Source of the DNA: Paraspadella gotoi
Taxonomy: Eukaryota; Chaetognatha
Direction of reading: 5' to 3'
Assembly (NCBI GenBank): GCA_051294375.1
Contig: CM119266.1
Location: 19,355,657-19,419,656, forward strand
DNA length: 64,000 nt
This document shows, in pieces, positions 48,011 to 60,858 of the stretch. Made by a program: the position numbers and the translations under genes. The notes beneath the pieces are model-generated. The model was not told the DNA's origin, did not search any database, and was given only the letters and a program-made list of their open reading frames with translations. Position 1 is the first letter of the stretch; each line of letters begins with the position of its first letter.

Positions 48011-48610
48011 GTAGTGAAAGTCACATATATATTCTAATGGTCATTTATGAACAATGTACCACCAGTGAACATTAATATATAAAAAAAAATATCTTTTTTT
48101 TAATGTTTTTTAATGTTTTTACATTTTCGCCGTAGGCTAAATTTAGATAATATATAGTATTATCCTTAAAAAATCATAAATTTCAAAATGGAATTTTCTT
48201 AATTTTGATGGCAGATTTAAATTCCCCGTCAAAAGTTGATGAAAGAAAATATAACTCATTTTTAAAAATTCTTTTATTAAGTTGGTTAAAAATTAAAAAA
48301 CTATTTAATATACAAAAAATATTTTTCAGTTTAAAATATAGGTTTTTTCTGATATTTTACCAACTTAATGAAAGAATTTTTAAAAAAGAGTTTTATTTCT
48401 TTTTATCAACTTTTTTATGACGAAACCAAATCGGCAAAAAAAATCTTATAAAAAAATATTTTGAAAATTTAACATTTATAGGCTTAGTACTTTATATTGG
48501 TTGTACCAATTTCATATAAATATATCCTACTGTGTAAATTTCAAAAATTATAATAACATTTGTTTATACATTAATGTTCATTAGTACAACGTTGTTCATT
48601 CCTCACGCTT
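48011..48610. mobile_element. AT-rich foldback MITE, copy 2
   Basis: The left end 'acaatgtacc...gtgaacattaatata' (48051-48078) faces an inverted 'acattaatgttcattagtac' (48568-48587). An internal hairpin pairs about 48256-48296 with about 48358-48401 ('ttaagttggt' against 'accaacttaa'). Its left flank resembles copy 1 at 34092-34235. Confidence 0.6.
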
Positions 48611-49050
48611 TACTCAACAGTCAACACTCAACACTCAACAGTGTCGTCCCTATTACTAATAGTATTAGCAGCTGGGACGCCAAAGGGATTGATCATTGAG
48701 GGTTTGAGGTCAGAAAGCATCTCGTACCAATCATCGCCCATCGAAAATCAAGTTATCAGCTAAACCTCCAGCTAATTCTTGACGACGAGCTTAACAACAT
48801 GCTCAGATATGATCTTCAAGCTTGGCTGGCTTCTAGTACCAGTCGAAATTGCAATCTATCAATCTATTACTTAACGACGAGCTTAACATTAACAACCTTC
48901 TCAGACATGTTGCCCAGTCTGGTCTCCATGGGGACAGTGTCAGAAAAACAAAATTAAATGCATCTTTGGCGCCTCACTACCGACTATGTTCAACCAAGTA
49001 ACAATAAACAGTGTCACATATTAACTATTCACAAATTCAACGTAGCCTGT

Positions 49051-49124
49051 CGTTAGTTAGGAGACAAGATAGCTTTTTTATTGAATAATAAATAATTTTT
49101 ATATTGGTTGTACCAATTTCATAA
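49051..49124 (+). repeat. 3' fragment of the ~230-bp repeat
   Basis: Matches 'agatagctt..ttatt' through 'aatttttatattggttgtac' and 'caatttcata', the same 3' end as the copies at 9161 and 9475. Confidence 0.7.
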
Positions 49125-50064
49125 CCTGTTCTGCAGCTTCCGCTGAAAACCACCTTTAAAAATCAGTCACTTTTACATCAGGAAGAAATTTAAACTTAAT
49201 TCCGGTCACTCTCTGTGTTTACATGTAAAAGTCATTTTTCAAAATATAATGAAAAGAACCAGACGCGGAGAAAGGTTTCTGGTTTATATTTTAATATAAG
49301 TGAGAAAAGAGCTAAAACTATATTAATAATAGAAAAAAAATCGTGTAAAAACTAACGAAATTATTTTTTTCTTAGTCTTTGATTACTATATCAGACTTGT
49401 GTTTGTTTTTCAGATTATACTTATTCTCGTCGATGCTCCAGGGATAAGAAAATAAGAGGTTTTCTAAAAAGTATATCAAAAGATTAATAAATGCAGGGCA
49501 TTCACAGATCCGTTATAATAATCACTGATCAAAATCGTCAATTTTTTTTTCGCAATATCCCATAGTATATTTAATTTACCAGGATCTGTCCGACTAGTCT
49601 TTGTCTTTAACTCTTTACTTATTCTGCTTATTAAGCCAACTCCGCCATCCAGCTTACGCCTCCTTTTTTAAATTTTCGGTCACTTATATGTATTACCAGC
49701 TTCTAATATAATAATTACTTCGTCCAGACAATATATCTCCATGATCTATAAGATCTTTAAGATATTTTCTCGTCGCAAGGCCCCTATTAATTTCTCAACT
49801 TAACGCCTACCCTGACCGTGAACTCGTCCGCTTAATTAAACTCCTTCCTTTCATTCCTTCAAGTCCTTTGACATAATCGATTTTCCCTCATTCCCACAAT
49901 CGCTAAATTTTTTAACAAAATCACCACATGAACATCTTTTTCCTTTAAAAGACCTACAACACTTTTTTTTAAAATCACATTGAAAGTTAATATCTAATAT
50001 TAAAAAAATCAAAGAAAAAGATGTCGCAACATTTATAAAAGTCTCTAATTTAGTCTTCTTCTCA

Positions 50065-52801
50065 ATGGAGTTGGGTAGCGACGCCGCCTCGGTCGACGCC
50101 GTTCTCTCGTCTTTCGGCCTCCGACGCCGGCTCTTTCCCCTCGGCGTCTATTTCTTCCAGTTTCCAATCGTTATGGTTTTTTCCTGGCAAATGTTTGTCC
50201 TCAGCTTTTCCGCCTGGATTCCTGAAATTGGTTGTTCGGACGTCGCTGAAGGAGCCACACCGGAGCCGGTCGGAAACTCGACGGGGAGTTGCAATGATTC
50301 CTTTAGGGCAAAGTCAGAGGAAACCCTCGTCGTAGAGTTCGAGCTCGTAAGTTATTTTCCTTCTTTATTTTAATTATTTTATTTTATAAAAATTCTGACT
50401 ATTCTCTCCCTTTTTCCGATGGCTTCAGTCAGGACGAGACGTCGATTTGGTGAACATGACGAATTCTTGTTATATGTTTGGAATGCTGATCGCCAATATT
50501 TTTTTAGGGTGAGAGTATTAAATTATGTACGTTCTTTTAGTATCTCATCGTACAAAAATTTGTTGTATCAAGTAAGCCAGCAGCCAATATTATGACAGGC
50601 GACTGCCAGACATATTTGGGCGCAAACCCGTGATGTACTTGAGTTTGTTGATCCTTTCCATTCTGTCTTTTGTCTCCGCTGCCGTTCAAAGCATTCGCCA
50701 GATGATGGCGATACGATTCTTCTGTGGGATGATTTACGTCACCGGTAGGTTGACAATGGACCCTTTGGTTATAAAATATAACCAGTTAAACTCCATGAGT
50801 TAAAAGTTACCAAATTTCCTTTGAAAGGTGCGTTCGCGATCTTCGTCTACTTACCCGAACTATTTCCCACTCAACACCGCGTATATCCTTCTCAATGCGT
50901 GCTACTCGCTTGGAGTTTGGGTGAGAAATTCAACATTTTGTTTCGATGATTAAAGATTAAATCCCTATCTTTGTTGTGGCCATTTTTAGGGGTTTCGTCG
51001 TTATCGCTGCTTTGTTACTTTTTGCGGGGATGGCGCAACATTCACTTGGCGTTGGGAGCCGCCAATTTGCTAATGCTTCCGCTTTACTTTGTGACGCCTG
51101 AATCCTTGGTATGGTTGGCACTGAACAAAAGGTTATTATTGGAAGAACGAAAAAATAACGACAACGACGACGACGATGACAACGACGATATTTCATTTTG
51201 TTAAACAGACATTTTATGTACCATGAAGCTTACTTCGTTCAGATATAAGGAGTTGGAAACGACGGTGAACCGAATCAGATCGAATCGTCTCATTCTGGTG
51301 ACGAAAGAAAATGTAAATCCTTGCGTGAGAAACGTCGAGGATGAAAAAGAAGAAACTAGCATCGCGTTGAACGGAGAAAATAAGAGAGAACCAATTGTTG
51401 AAGGTAAAGTGTTTTTAATTATTAGTCATGTACCATTGTACACTGACTCACTGAGTGACATGACTGACTGTATGACTTATGACTATACGCGTCCCTCTCA
51501 TTTTCCTTTTTTCATTTCAGAATCTAAATCCTTTTGGTCAAAATACGGAGACGCCACTTTTTGCACAAACCTTCTTGTTTTTACGTTTTATTGGTAAACG
51601 AAAAAGAGAGCAGCAACATATTTTGACTCGAGCGTAAACAGAAACTTCCTTTCCACTTAGGTTCGTTGATGGCCTCATCTACTTTGCTCTTCAATTTTCG
51701 ACGCAAAGTTTCGTTGGTGACAGATTTCTCAACTTCTTTCTCTTTGCAATCGTTGAAGTCCCTGGGTTGTTGCTGGCAGCGACGCTTATTCGTCTCACCA
51801 CGAGGTAGGGGAATCAGGCGAGATCAGGCGAGATGAGTTGAGATCAGGCGAGGTCAGGCCTTTCTTATTTTAATGTTGTTTTTTTTTAAAGACGATTCTC
51901 TTTATTCTTCGTCCACTTTCTGGCCGGAGCGGCGATGGTGACGCTCGCCGTCATTCGAATCACCTTTCCCGAAGTCTTGAAGACACATTCCGAGATCCTC
52001 ATCTCTTTGAACCTCGTAGCCAAACTCTCCGTCACGGGCGCCTTCTCTGTCATGGGTAAATCGAGAAGATTGGCTCAACCAAAAATTATTCGATTTTAAA
52101 TCTTCCTCCGACAGATGAAAATTCAATTGAGATTGTTTTAAGTTTAATTCGGTAAATTTAATTCGTTTGTGATTGTTTTACATTCGCGATTGAATTACTA
52201 AACCAGTTCTGACGTCGGTTGAGATGTTCCCAACCGGCGTCCGTATCTTCGCTTCCAACATGGCGGCCGCGGGATCGAGAATCGCCGGTATAGCTGCCAT
52301 GTTTCTTCCCATCGTCGCGAGACAAATGGAATCCCCACTTGCTCTTGAACTTACTTTCGGCATTTTGGGTGAGGCATTCGGTATTTAGGGTTTAGTTGGT
52401 AAAGCCATCTGCAATGTTATACCTTAGCTTAGGTCCCGTAGATAAATAATATTATATTTAAATATTTAACACAAAAAAATATCATAACAAATAGATAAAT
52501 CATAAAAATAATTATTTTAAATCTAAAAAAAAACTAAAGACAGTGAAACAAGTAATTTTGCAATTTTCTGAATCCCATAAGTTATGGCATAATTTATGGC
52601 ATAACCTAACCTAATCCCTGAATTATAATTTATAATTTATAATTTGCTGCGCACATCAATTTTTAACTTATTGTTTAAGGGATTTTGGCGTCGCTGTCGA
52701 CAATTTGGTTAGTGGAGTCACTTGGACATCCTGTTCCCCAGACGATGGATGACATCCGAAAAATGAAAAAAGAAACCAAAAATTTATTTAAAATATTTTA
52801 A
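50065..52801 (+). CDS. SLC22-like organic ion transporter (MFS)
   Basis: Eleven exons join in frame: 50065-50346, 50429-50508, 50599-50744, 50828-50920, 50990-51131, 51243-51403, 51521-51593, 51661-51804, 51892-52055, 52207-52368 and 52680-52801. They encode 522 residues, the usual SLC22 length. A first membrane helix ('YFFQFPIVMVFSWQMFVLSF') leads to a Cys-containing extracellular loop with NST and NDS glycosylation sites. The MFS signature follows ('GRLPDIFGRKPVMY'), then a central charged cytosolic loop and six further hydrophobic segments. 'SVEMFPTGVRIFASNMAAAGSRI' matches the conserved region near TM10 of organic cation/carnitine carriers. The first loop is shorter than in vertebrate OCTs. 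Substrate cannot be predicted. All introns are under 400 nt. Confidence 0.87.
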
Positions 52802-53628
52802 TTTTTATAATGAAAACCGAGAAAAAATTAAAATTGCCACGAGAAAATGCCTCTATTTAGCAAAGAAAAACTTTTGTTTTTGATGCCAAAAAGTGAGGAA
52901 AAAAACAAAATAAGTAAGTATATAATTATTTCAAAATCTAAAGCTTTTTTAGAATAGTCGAATAAGTAATTTATAATTTTCATAAATTCAATCATTAATG
53001 AAGGAAGTCAGTGAATCAATTTTTACTTAAGGTGCGATGTTCTTTTTTAAATGGGAAAAACATTCTTTAGTGCCATCTTTAGTTTTTAGTATAATTTCGA
53101 ACAGCAGTTGTTCACGCTCATTTTTGAAACCGTTTTTGTTGTTTTTATATTAAACACTTGTTAGTAGAAATGCTTGCTAATGTTAGAAACATGGCCTTTA
53201 CGGATCGACGGGAAAGAGACGTACATAATTAAACAGAGATAACAAAGTATAAGGATAATAAAAACTATAAAGGAAAAATAAAGAAAATGAATAGAATCAT
53301 AATAATTAAATATTTTAAAATGTAAAATACTTAAAACAAGTAAAAAAAAATTAAAAATTGCCCATAAATTTCATTATATATATATATATATAGCAAAAAC
53401 TTCTATCCCCGACATCAACATTATTTAAAATAAAAAGAAAATACTAAATTTGTAGGTGAAGAACATTTTTATTTCATCAAAACAAGAATAACTTTTTTTG
53501 TTAAACACCGGGAAAAGCACAAACAAACGAAGGATGAACATTGTGTTTAGTTTAGGTCGCTGGTGAATTCGGATTAATCATTGATATTTTATTTCAGGGA
53601 AACGAACAACGACGAAACTCAGTGAGAT
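52802..53628. other. Convergent intergenic region
   Basis: AT-rich 3' space between the SLC22-like gene and the dispanin gene, with a (TA)n run near 53375-53391. No ORF is supported. Confidence 0.5.
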
Positions 53629-54130
53629 TCAGTGAAAGTCGTCCTTGTTTTTGCCCAGAGTTTGATCCTGGTTGAAGGAAAAATGCGTGGGACAGTCGCT
53701 CTCAATGCAGTCGTACCTGATCGCAAATACAGAAACTCGATTAAAAAATGGCAGAGGATCAAGCGAAGAGCTATCACACCTGAAACGCGTGAAAGAGAGA
53801 AAGAGAATGGTGATGACGACAAAGGTAAGCGTGATACCGCAAACTTGGAGATGCCGCGCCGCCTGTCGATCAAAGATAACTAAGATTGTTCGTCTGCTCG
53901 TCTCTGATATTCTTACAACGACATTTTCGTTCTTTTTCTCTTTTCCATTCCGTTTCTTTCTTCTCTTTTCCATTCCGTTTCTTTCTTCTCTTTTTTTCGC
54001 TTACCTTAAGTCTCCATTTTCCTCCGCGGGCGTCGCCGGCCTCGAGGTGTTTGTGCGCCAGCGAAGACATGATGAGCGCCAGCGCACCGAACGGGCAGTT
54101 GATGAATGCGCACACGATGAAAGACAGGAT
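53629..54130 (-). CDS. CD225/dispanin family membrane protein (3' exons)
   Basis: Three exons join in frame: 54130-54005, 53862-53780 and 53716-53629. They give 'ILSFIVCAFINCPFGALALIM', then 'SSLAHKHLEAGDARGGKWRLK', then a second membrane helix 'GITLTFVVITILFLSF' and the short tail 'RYDCIESDCPTHFSFNQ...'. This is the CD225 (dispanin/IFITM superfamily) pattern: a re-entrant first helix, a conserved G-D loop with basic residues, and a second helix. Members act on membrane fusion or trafficking; vertebrate IFITMs restrict viruses, but the superfamily is broader, so no antiviral role is claimed. The 5' exon was not found; expect it between 54200 and 57100. The acidic Cys-containing tail after helix 2 is unusual to me. 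Confidence 0.7.
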
Positions 54131-57100
54131 CTGAAAGACGAATATGCTTTTGTTACCATATTTTACTGAAAACTTCTGGGTGGCATTGAACACACTCGCT
54201 CGTTCTAATCAGATTTGAATGAGTTGAAATAAGTGAATCAGCGGCACCCGAAAACCTCATGAATAACTGAACAAATGGAAGACACCCGCCGAATTAATGA
54301 ATGAAAAGGCAATTAATAAACTTTTTTCACTTGGCGGATGACGTTAAAAAATAACAGATAAAATAACAGTGAGAAAAAAATAATGCGACGAATCTTCAGT
54401 AAAACCGACGCCGCAAGGATTCAATCAGTTTTTCAGTTGTTTTTTTATAAATTTTGACTGAACTTTCTTAATCAAACAAAAATCTGGAGTGACTGTCCTC
54501 CCCTATTAGTTAATGATTTTTCTTGAGTCTGGATTCATCGGACATCACTTTAGTTCACTTCAGTTCACTTCAGTTGATCACTTCAGTTTAGTTCAGCCTT
54601 CAGTTCATTACATCAGTCCGCTTTTCTTTTTTCCTCCTTTTCCTTCTTCTAATGATTTTTCTTGTCTCCCATTTCTTTTTCTTGTTTCATTTATCATCTT
54701 TCTTTTCCCCTGTCATCTCATTTCTTATTACTTCCTAGTTTTTCCCACTCTCTCTTCTCCCATTTGCACTTTGCCCTTTTTTGCCTTTGACAGAACCACT
54801 CATCTCTCTTCCCGTTCTAATTGGCGAGTGGCCACGCCCTTATTTACTTCCCTCTCGGAGAACATTGGATTCTGAACAAATTTGCAAAACTAAGAGGAAT
54901 ACTACCTTGTCTTAGATTTCCATTCGCTAACTCTAACTTATTAACTCCAAATGTCTTTCGCTTCCGCTAATTAAGAAGCTGTGGCAGCAAGACTTAAAGC
55001 TGCCTCACTGCTGTCCGTACTCCAGCCTCGTCTCAATGGCTGAGCAGGCTAAATCATCTCATTCCATCCGTGCGTCCCGGGTTCAATCCCTGGGTATCCC
55101 GGTTCTGGCTTAAATGTGATGGTGCCGGTATAAACATGCCAGTGACAGGAGGCGGTCACTGAGGGTCCGCAGCCCCTACGCCAGTTGGTGAGATACCCCG
55201 CGCCCCGGGTATCACAGGCTATCCTCCCGTTGCCATAAGTGGTGAGCCCTACTCTCGAACACGCAACCGCTGCGCACCGTGCGCCCACGCTAACGTGCTT
55301 AGGGTATGCATATCACGCCTATGCCCTACTTCTCTGGTAACGCTCCAGACTGCTCGCTCGCTCGCCCACTCGCTCTCACTATGGCAATGAGATCAAAACC
55401 TTCTCTCAGACATCTCCTCAGGATTGAGGCCCCTGTGGAGAAGTCTGGTGGGGGGATCCTGTGGCAGCAAGACTTAAAGCTGCTCACTGCTGTCCGTCCT
55501 CAGCCTCTGTCTCAATGGCTGAGCAGGCTAAATCATCTCATTCCATCCGTGCGTCCCGGTTCAATCCCTGGGTATCCCGGTTCTGGCTTAAATGTGACGG
55601 TGCCGGTATAAACATGCCAGTGACAGGAGGCGGTCACTGAGGGTCCGCAGCCCCTACGCCAGTTGGTGAGATACCCCGCGCCCCGGGTATCACAGGCTAT
55701 TCTCCCGTTGCCATAAGTGGTGAGCCCTACTATCGAACACGCAACCTTCTCAGGGTACGCTACGACAAACGCCTATGCCCTGCCGACTTCGGGTACGCTA
55801 CAACAAACGCCTATGCCCCTGGGTACGCTACGACAAACGCCTATGCCCCCACAACTCGCGCTCTCTCTCTCTCTCCCACTATGGTAACAGTCTTGTCAGA
55901 CACCTCTCAGGCTTGAGGAACCTGAGTGATGTCTTGGCCCGGGGATCCTGTGGCGGTATATTCACACCGCTCACGTCCACCATCCGTCAGCCAAATCCAT
56001 TGGCTCAGAGGGGAACACACATCCCAGGTGTAGTGTTCCATCCACAGTCCTAACGACTTCCCTCTGCGTTGGCAAAGCGAGACCGTCCTAGGGTAACCGC
56101 GCCAGTGACTGGAGGCGTCACTGAGGGTCGGAAGCCCCCAAAGCCAACAGTGAGATGCCCCATCCCAATGGGCATCACAGGCAACCCGGCTGTTGCCAAT
56201 AAAAGCCTTTATATATTTACGCTGCCATTTTGCTGCATAATCGAGTAACAGTGGCTTAGAAATTCATAATAAGGTTTTAGGTGTCCAACCATGGAGCTAC
56301 AATTCATGCTACATTTTTCAGCGTTCAACTTAGCAGTAATCGTGAATTAGAGAGTAGTCTTCATCGGAGCTAAAGAATTGGATGGTTGTTATTAGATTAA
56401 TTTAAAAAAAAACCCTATTGCAAATCCGGGCGAGATACTAGAAAATCCCTGATTATATTTCCATATAAAAAGACAAAGGTCTGTTGTGATTTATGACGAA
56501 ACGGAGTTAAGGAGTGATATTGAATAAGTTAAGCTAATAAGTATAATAAACATGATGATTAATAGCTACTTAACCTCAACTGTTTAAGCGATTAAGATTA
56601 TGAAATTGGCCAAACACAATGAGTTTCTCTGTTCTTTCAAATGACAACGAATGGATTATTTCTAACGCCCGGGCTGCGACTGTTGCTCAATTTTTTTTAC
56701 TTTACCCGATGAACTTAGATAAGATTCTACTAGTATTTAAAGTTGCTTATTCTTTTTTTTTTACTTCAGACTTTTTTTAACTTTCTTTTAACCTGGATAT
56801 ATATTAAAAAAGATAAATTATCAATGAAGCGAACGCGTTCGGTAAAATATCGCTTTCGCGTTCAATCCCATTACACCCAATTTTCTATCGCTTTCGCTTC
56901 TGCAAGAAATCTGGCGCATCCATTGTGTACGCTTTCAGTACCCGGATCGTTTCTGTATCTGACAGAGACTTCAATAATACATCTCCCCATTGATTCCAGC
57001 CTCGTTGTCATTCTCTTTACCGCCACCTCTTGACATAACCATTAACCAATTAACCATTAACCATTCACCTCTACCTTCTCAGCTGCTTTTTCTCCCACGA

Positions 57101-57187
57101 TTTTTTTTTTTGCTTTGAAGAAAAAAGGATATTTAAGGGAACAAAAATGAAACTCGAAATCCGTCGGAAAAATAAAATCCCCTCGAG
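54131..57187. other. Intergenic with SINE cluster
   Basis: It contains the tandem SINE units at 54979-56215, C/T-rich low-complexity DNA at 54540-54830, and an open but unrecognised segment at 56820-57033. The first exon of the dispanin gene is expected on the minus strand here. Confidence 0.5.
54979..56215 (+). mobile_element. Tandem array of composite tRNA-SINE units
   Basis: Unit 1 is 54979-55458, unit 2 is 55459-55947, and unit 3, with a different head, is 55948-56215. Units 1 and 2 carry perfect pol III promoter matches: A box 'tggctgagcagg' (55037-55048; 55516-55527) and B box 'ggttcaatccc' (55080-55090; 55558-55568), so the head is tRNA-derived. The body has 'gccagtgacaggaggcggtc', 'actgagggtccg' and a 'gagatacccc...gggtatcacagg' pair. 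Unit 3 lacks that head but keeps the same core ('ggaggcgtcactgagggtcg', 'gagatgcccc...gggcatcacagg'). 'ggatcctgtggc' recurs at the unit 2 and unit 3 starts. Minor 30-nt tandem copies of 'gggtacgctacgacaaacgc' lie at 55755-55845. Confidence 0.8.
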
Positions 57188-58959
<1,772 letters not shown>

Positions 58960-58961
58960 AT

Positions 58962-59172
58962 TTTATTAGCGTTAGACTGAGAGATAGACTTAGAGGGATT
59001 GTCAATTATGGTCTATCGTGTGTAAGACATTCTTTAGCGAAAACTATACTCGATGCACTAAATATAGACATTAAACTAACTTTTTGATGCAGATGAATTC
59101 TAGCTCTTTCGTCATCTGAAAATTTAAGTCTTTAGAAAAAGTACTCGTATATTTTTTCCAACATACAATAAA
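58962..59172. terminator. Overlapping candidate polyadenylation signals of convergent genes
   Basis: On the plus strand AATAAA at 59167-59172 lies downstream of the protease stop. On the minus strand the first AATAAA after the septin stop reads at 58967-58962, just past the protease stop. If used, the two 3' UTRs overlap by about 200 nt. Confidence 0.4.
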
Positions 59173-59212
59173 ATAATAATATTAATAAAAATAAAATATT
59201 TACATTAAAATA

Positions 59213-60795
59213 TCATAAACTAATAGTGTATGTGGACTCCTGATGAGCGGCGGAAGTGTCGAAGACGCTGGACGGTGCGTCGAGGAGGTCACGTGACGGA
59301 GGAACGACGCGGGGGTCGTCACGTGACGTGGGAGTGGAGGTGAAGGAAGGCTGGAATTCTGCTGCGGAGGTTGGAGGAGTTTGACGGGTGGGTTGTTGGG
59401 TCGGTCGGTTGGCTGCGGAACAAGGAAATTGGAGATAGAAACTATTTTATTTCTTTTTTGAAATTTCTCGAATGAATTCTGTCTTTCTATCTGTCTTTCT
59501 ATCTTTTTTTTGTTGCTATCTTCGCTTACCTATTGGCGGCGTGGATCGCTTTTGTTGTCCGCCGCCTTGAGGAACGTTGTTGTTGTTGTTGCCGGTTGTG
59601 AGTTGCTTCTGCATTTGCTGAATCATCTCTTGCATCCTTGCAATTTCCGCGTCTTTCTGCCTAAGGACTTTTTCCCTCGACACGGATCTGGCGCTGACTC
59701 TGGAAGCCTGGCGCTGCTGCTGCGTCTCTATGGCGACGGCCTGGTTGGCTACGGCCTGCGCCAGCGCCGCGTTCGCCGCCTTGTCCCCGCGCGCGGCTTC
59801 ACGCATCGTGCGAGTGATGTACTGCGCGCGATAGTTCTCGTAGTGGACGTCGCGGGTCACGTCCTTGAGGTCGTGCATGTGAGTCACCATCAACATGGTG
59901 CGAAGTTTTATGAAGTCGGAATGATCAGGGTTTTCCACTTCAACGATGCCCCAAGGATATTGGCGTCCGCGTACTCGCTTTCCGTTCACTTCGAAGATCT
60001 AAATGGCGGGAAATGGCGGGAAAAAAAGAGAAAGAGGATGAATTTAATCATTACGTTTTGGCTGATGATAGATCATTATTGATTAACGATAATTAAGCAT
60101 AATCGGAAATAAAGTTGTAATGATCAAATCGTAAATGAAGTAAGTTTGTTACGTATAATTCCAAATGTTCCACGAAAGTTCATGTCCCACAATCGATGTC
60201 AAAATTCTCAGTCTCCAGCCACTCAAAACTTTTGTTTAGCTAACCATGAGACCATGTAACACCTGATTGGAACCTATAACAGCGAAGGGCAGGGCCTTTC
60301 TAAGTTCCCTGTCCATGGCTTTGACGTCGTCGTCTTCGTCGTCGTCGGTGGCGGGAAATTCGTAGATTCCGATTTTCGATTCTCGGATTCGATCGAGGAC
60401 GCGGCGCTTGAGCGTTCGGATCTCCGTCGGCGTCAGAGTGTCCGCCTTCGAGATGACGGGAATGATGTTGACTTTGTCGTGAAGGCGAAGCATAAACTGA
60501 ACGTCGATCGGACGGAGCCCGTGGCCTGCGGAGAGATCGGGTGCGGAGGGAGGAATGGAAAAGGTGGGGAAAAGAATTTCATTGTCTTAGTTTTACTGAC
60601 TTGAAAAGGGCTGGTATAAAATTAAATTAAAAATTTAGTATTGTCAGATATTTTTAAAAAAGTTTAAAAACTTTTATTATATCAAAAGTTAATTAACGCG
60701 GGTGAGGCGGGGTAAACTTTTTCAACGTGATCTTTTTCTGCTTTTCATTTTCTCGAGTCCTTTTTCTGTGATTCATCTTTTTGCGGTTTGTGTGT

Positions 60796-60858
<63 letters not shown>

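Larger units (their letters stand above)
47659..50064. other. Intergenic, transposon-rich
   Basis: It holds the foldback MITE copy at 48011-48610, a repeat fragment at 49051-49124 and a 'ttggttgtaccaatttcata' end at 48495-48515. Two short direct repeats 'acgacgagcttaacaac' / 'acgacgagcttaacatt' occur near 48781 and 48874. I see no gene. Confidence 0.5.

Noticed and set aside
55037-55090. A functional tRNA gene
   Set aside because: The A and B boxes match well, but the acceptor stem does not pair and the unit repeats in tandem with a SINE body.
55306-56053. ORFs of 90-100 codons
   Set aside because: They lie inside the SINE array and read through tRNA-like and core sequence; not protein-coding.
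59510-60082. A 190-codon plus-strand ORF
   Set aside because: It is the antisense of septin exon 59998-59530, which has clear family motifs.
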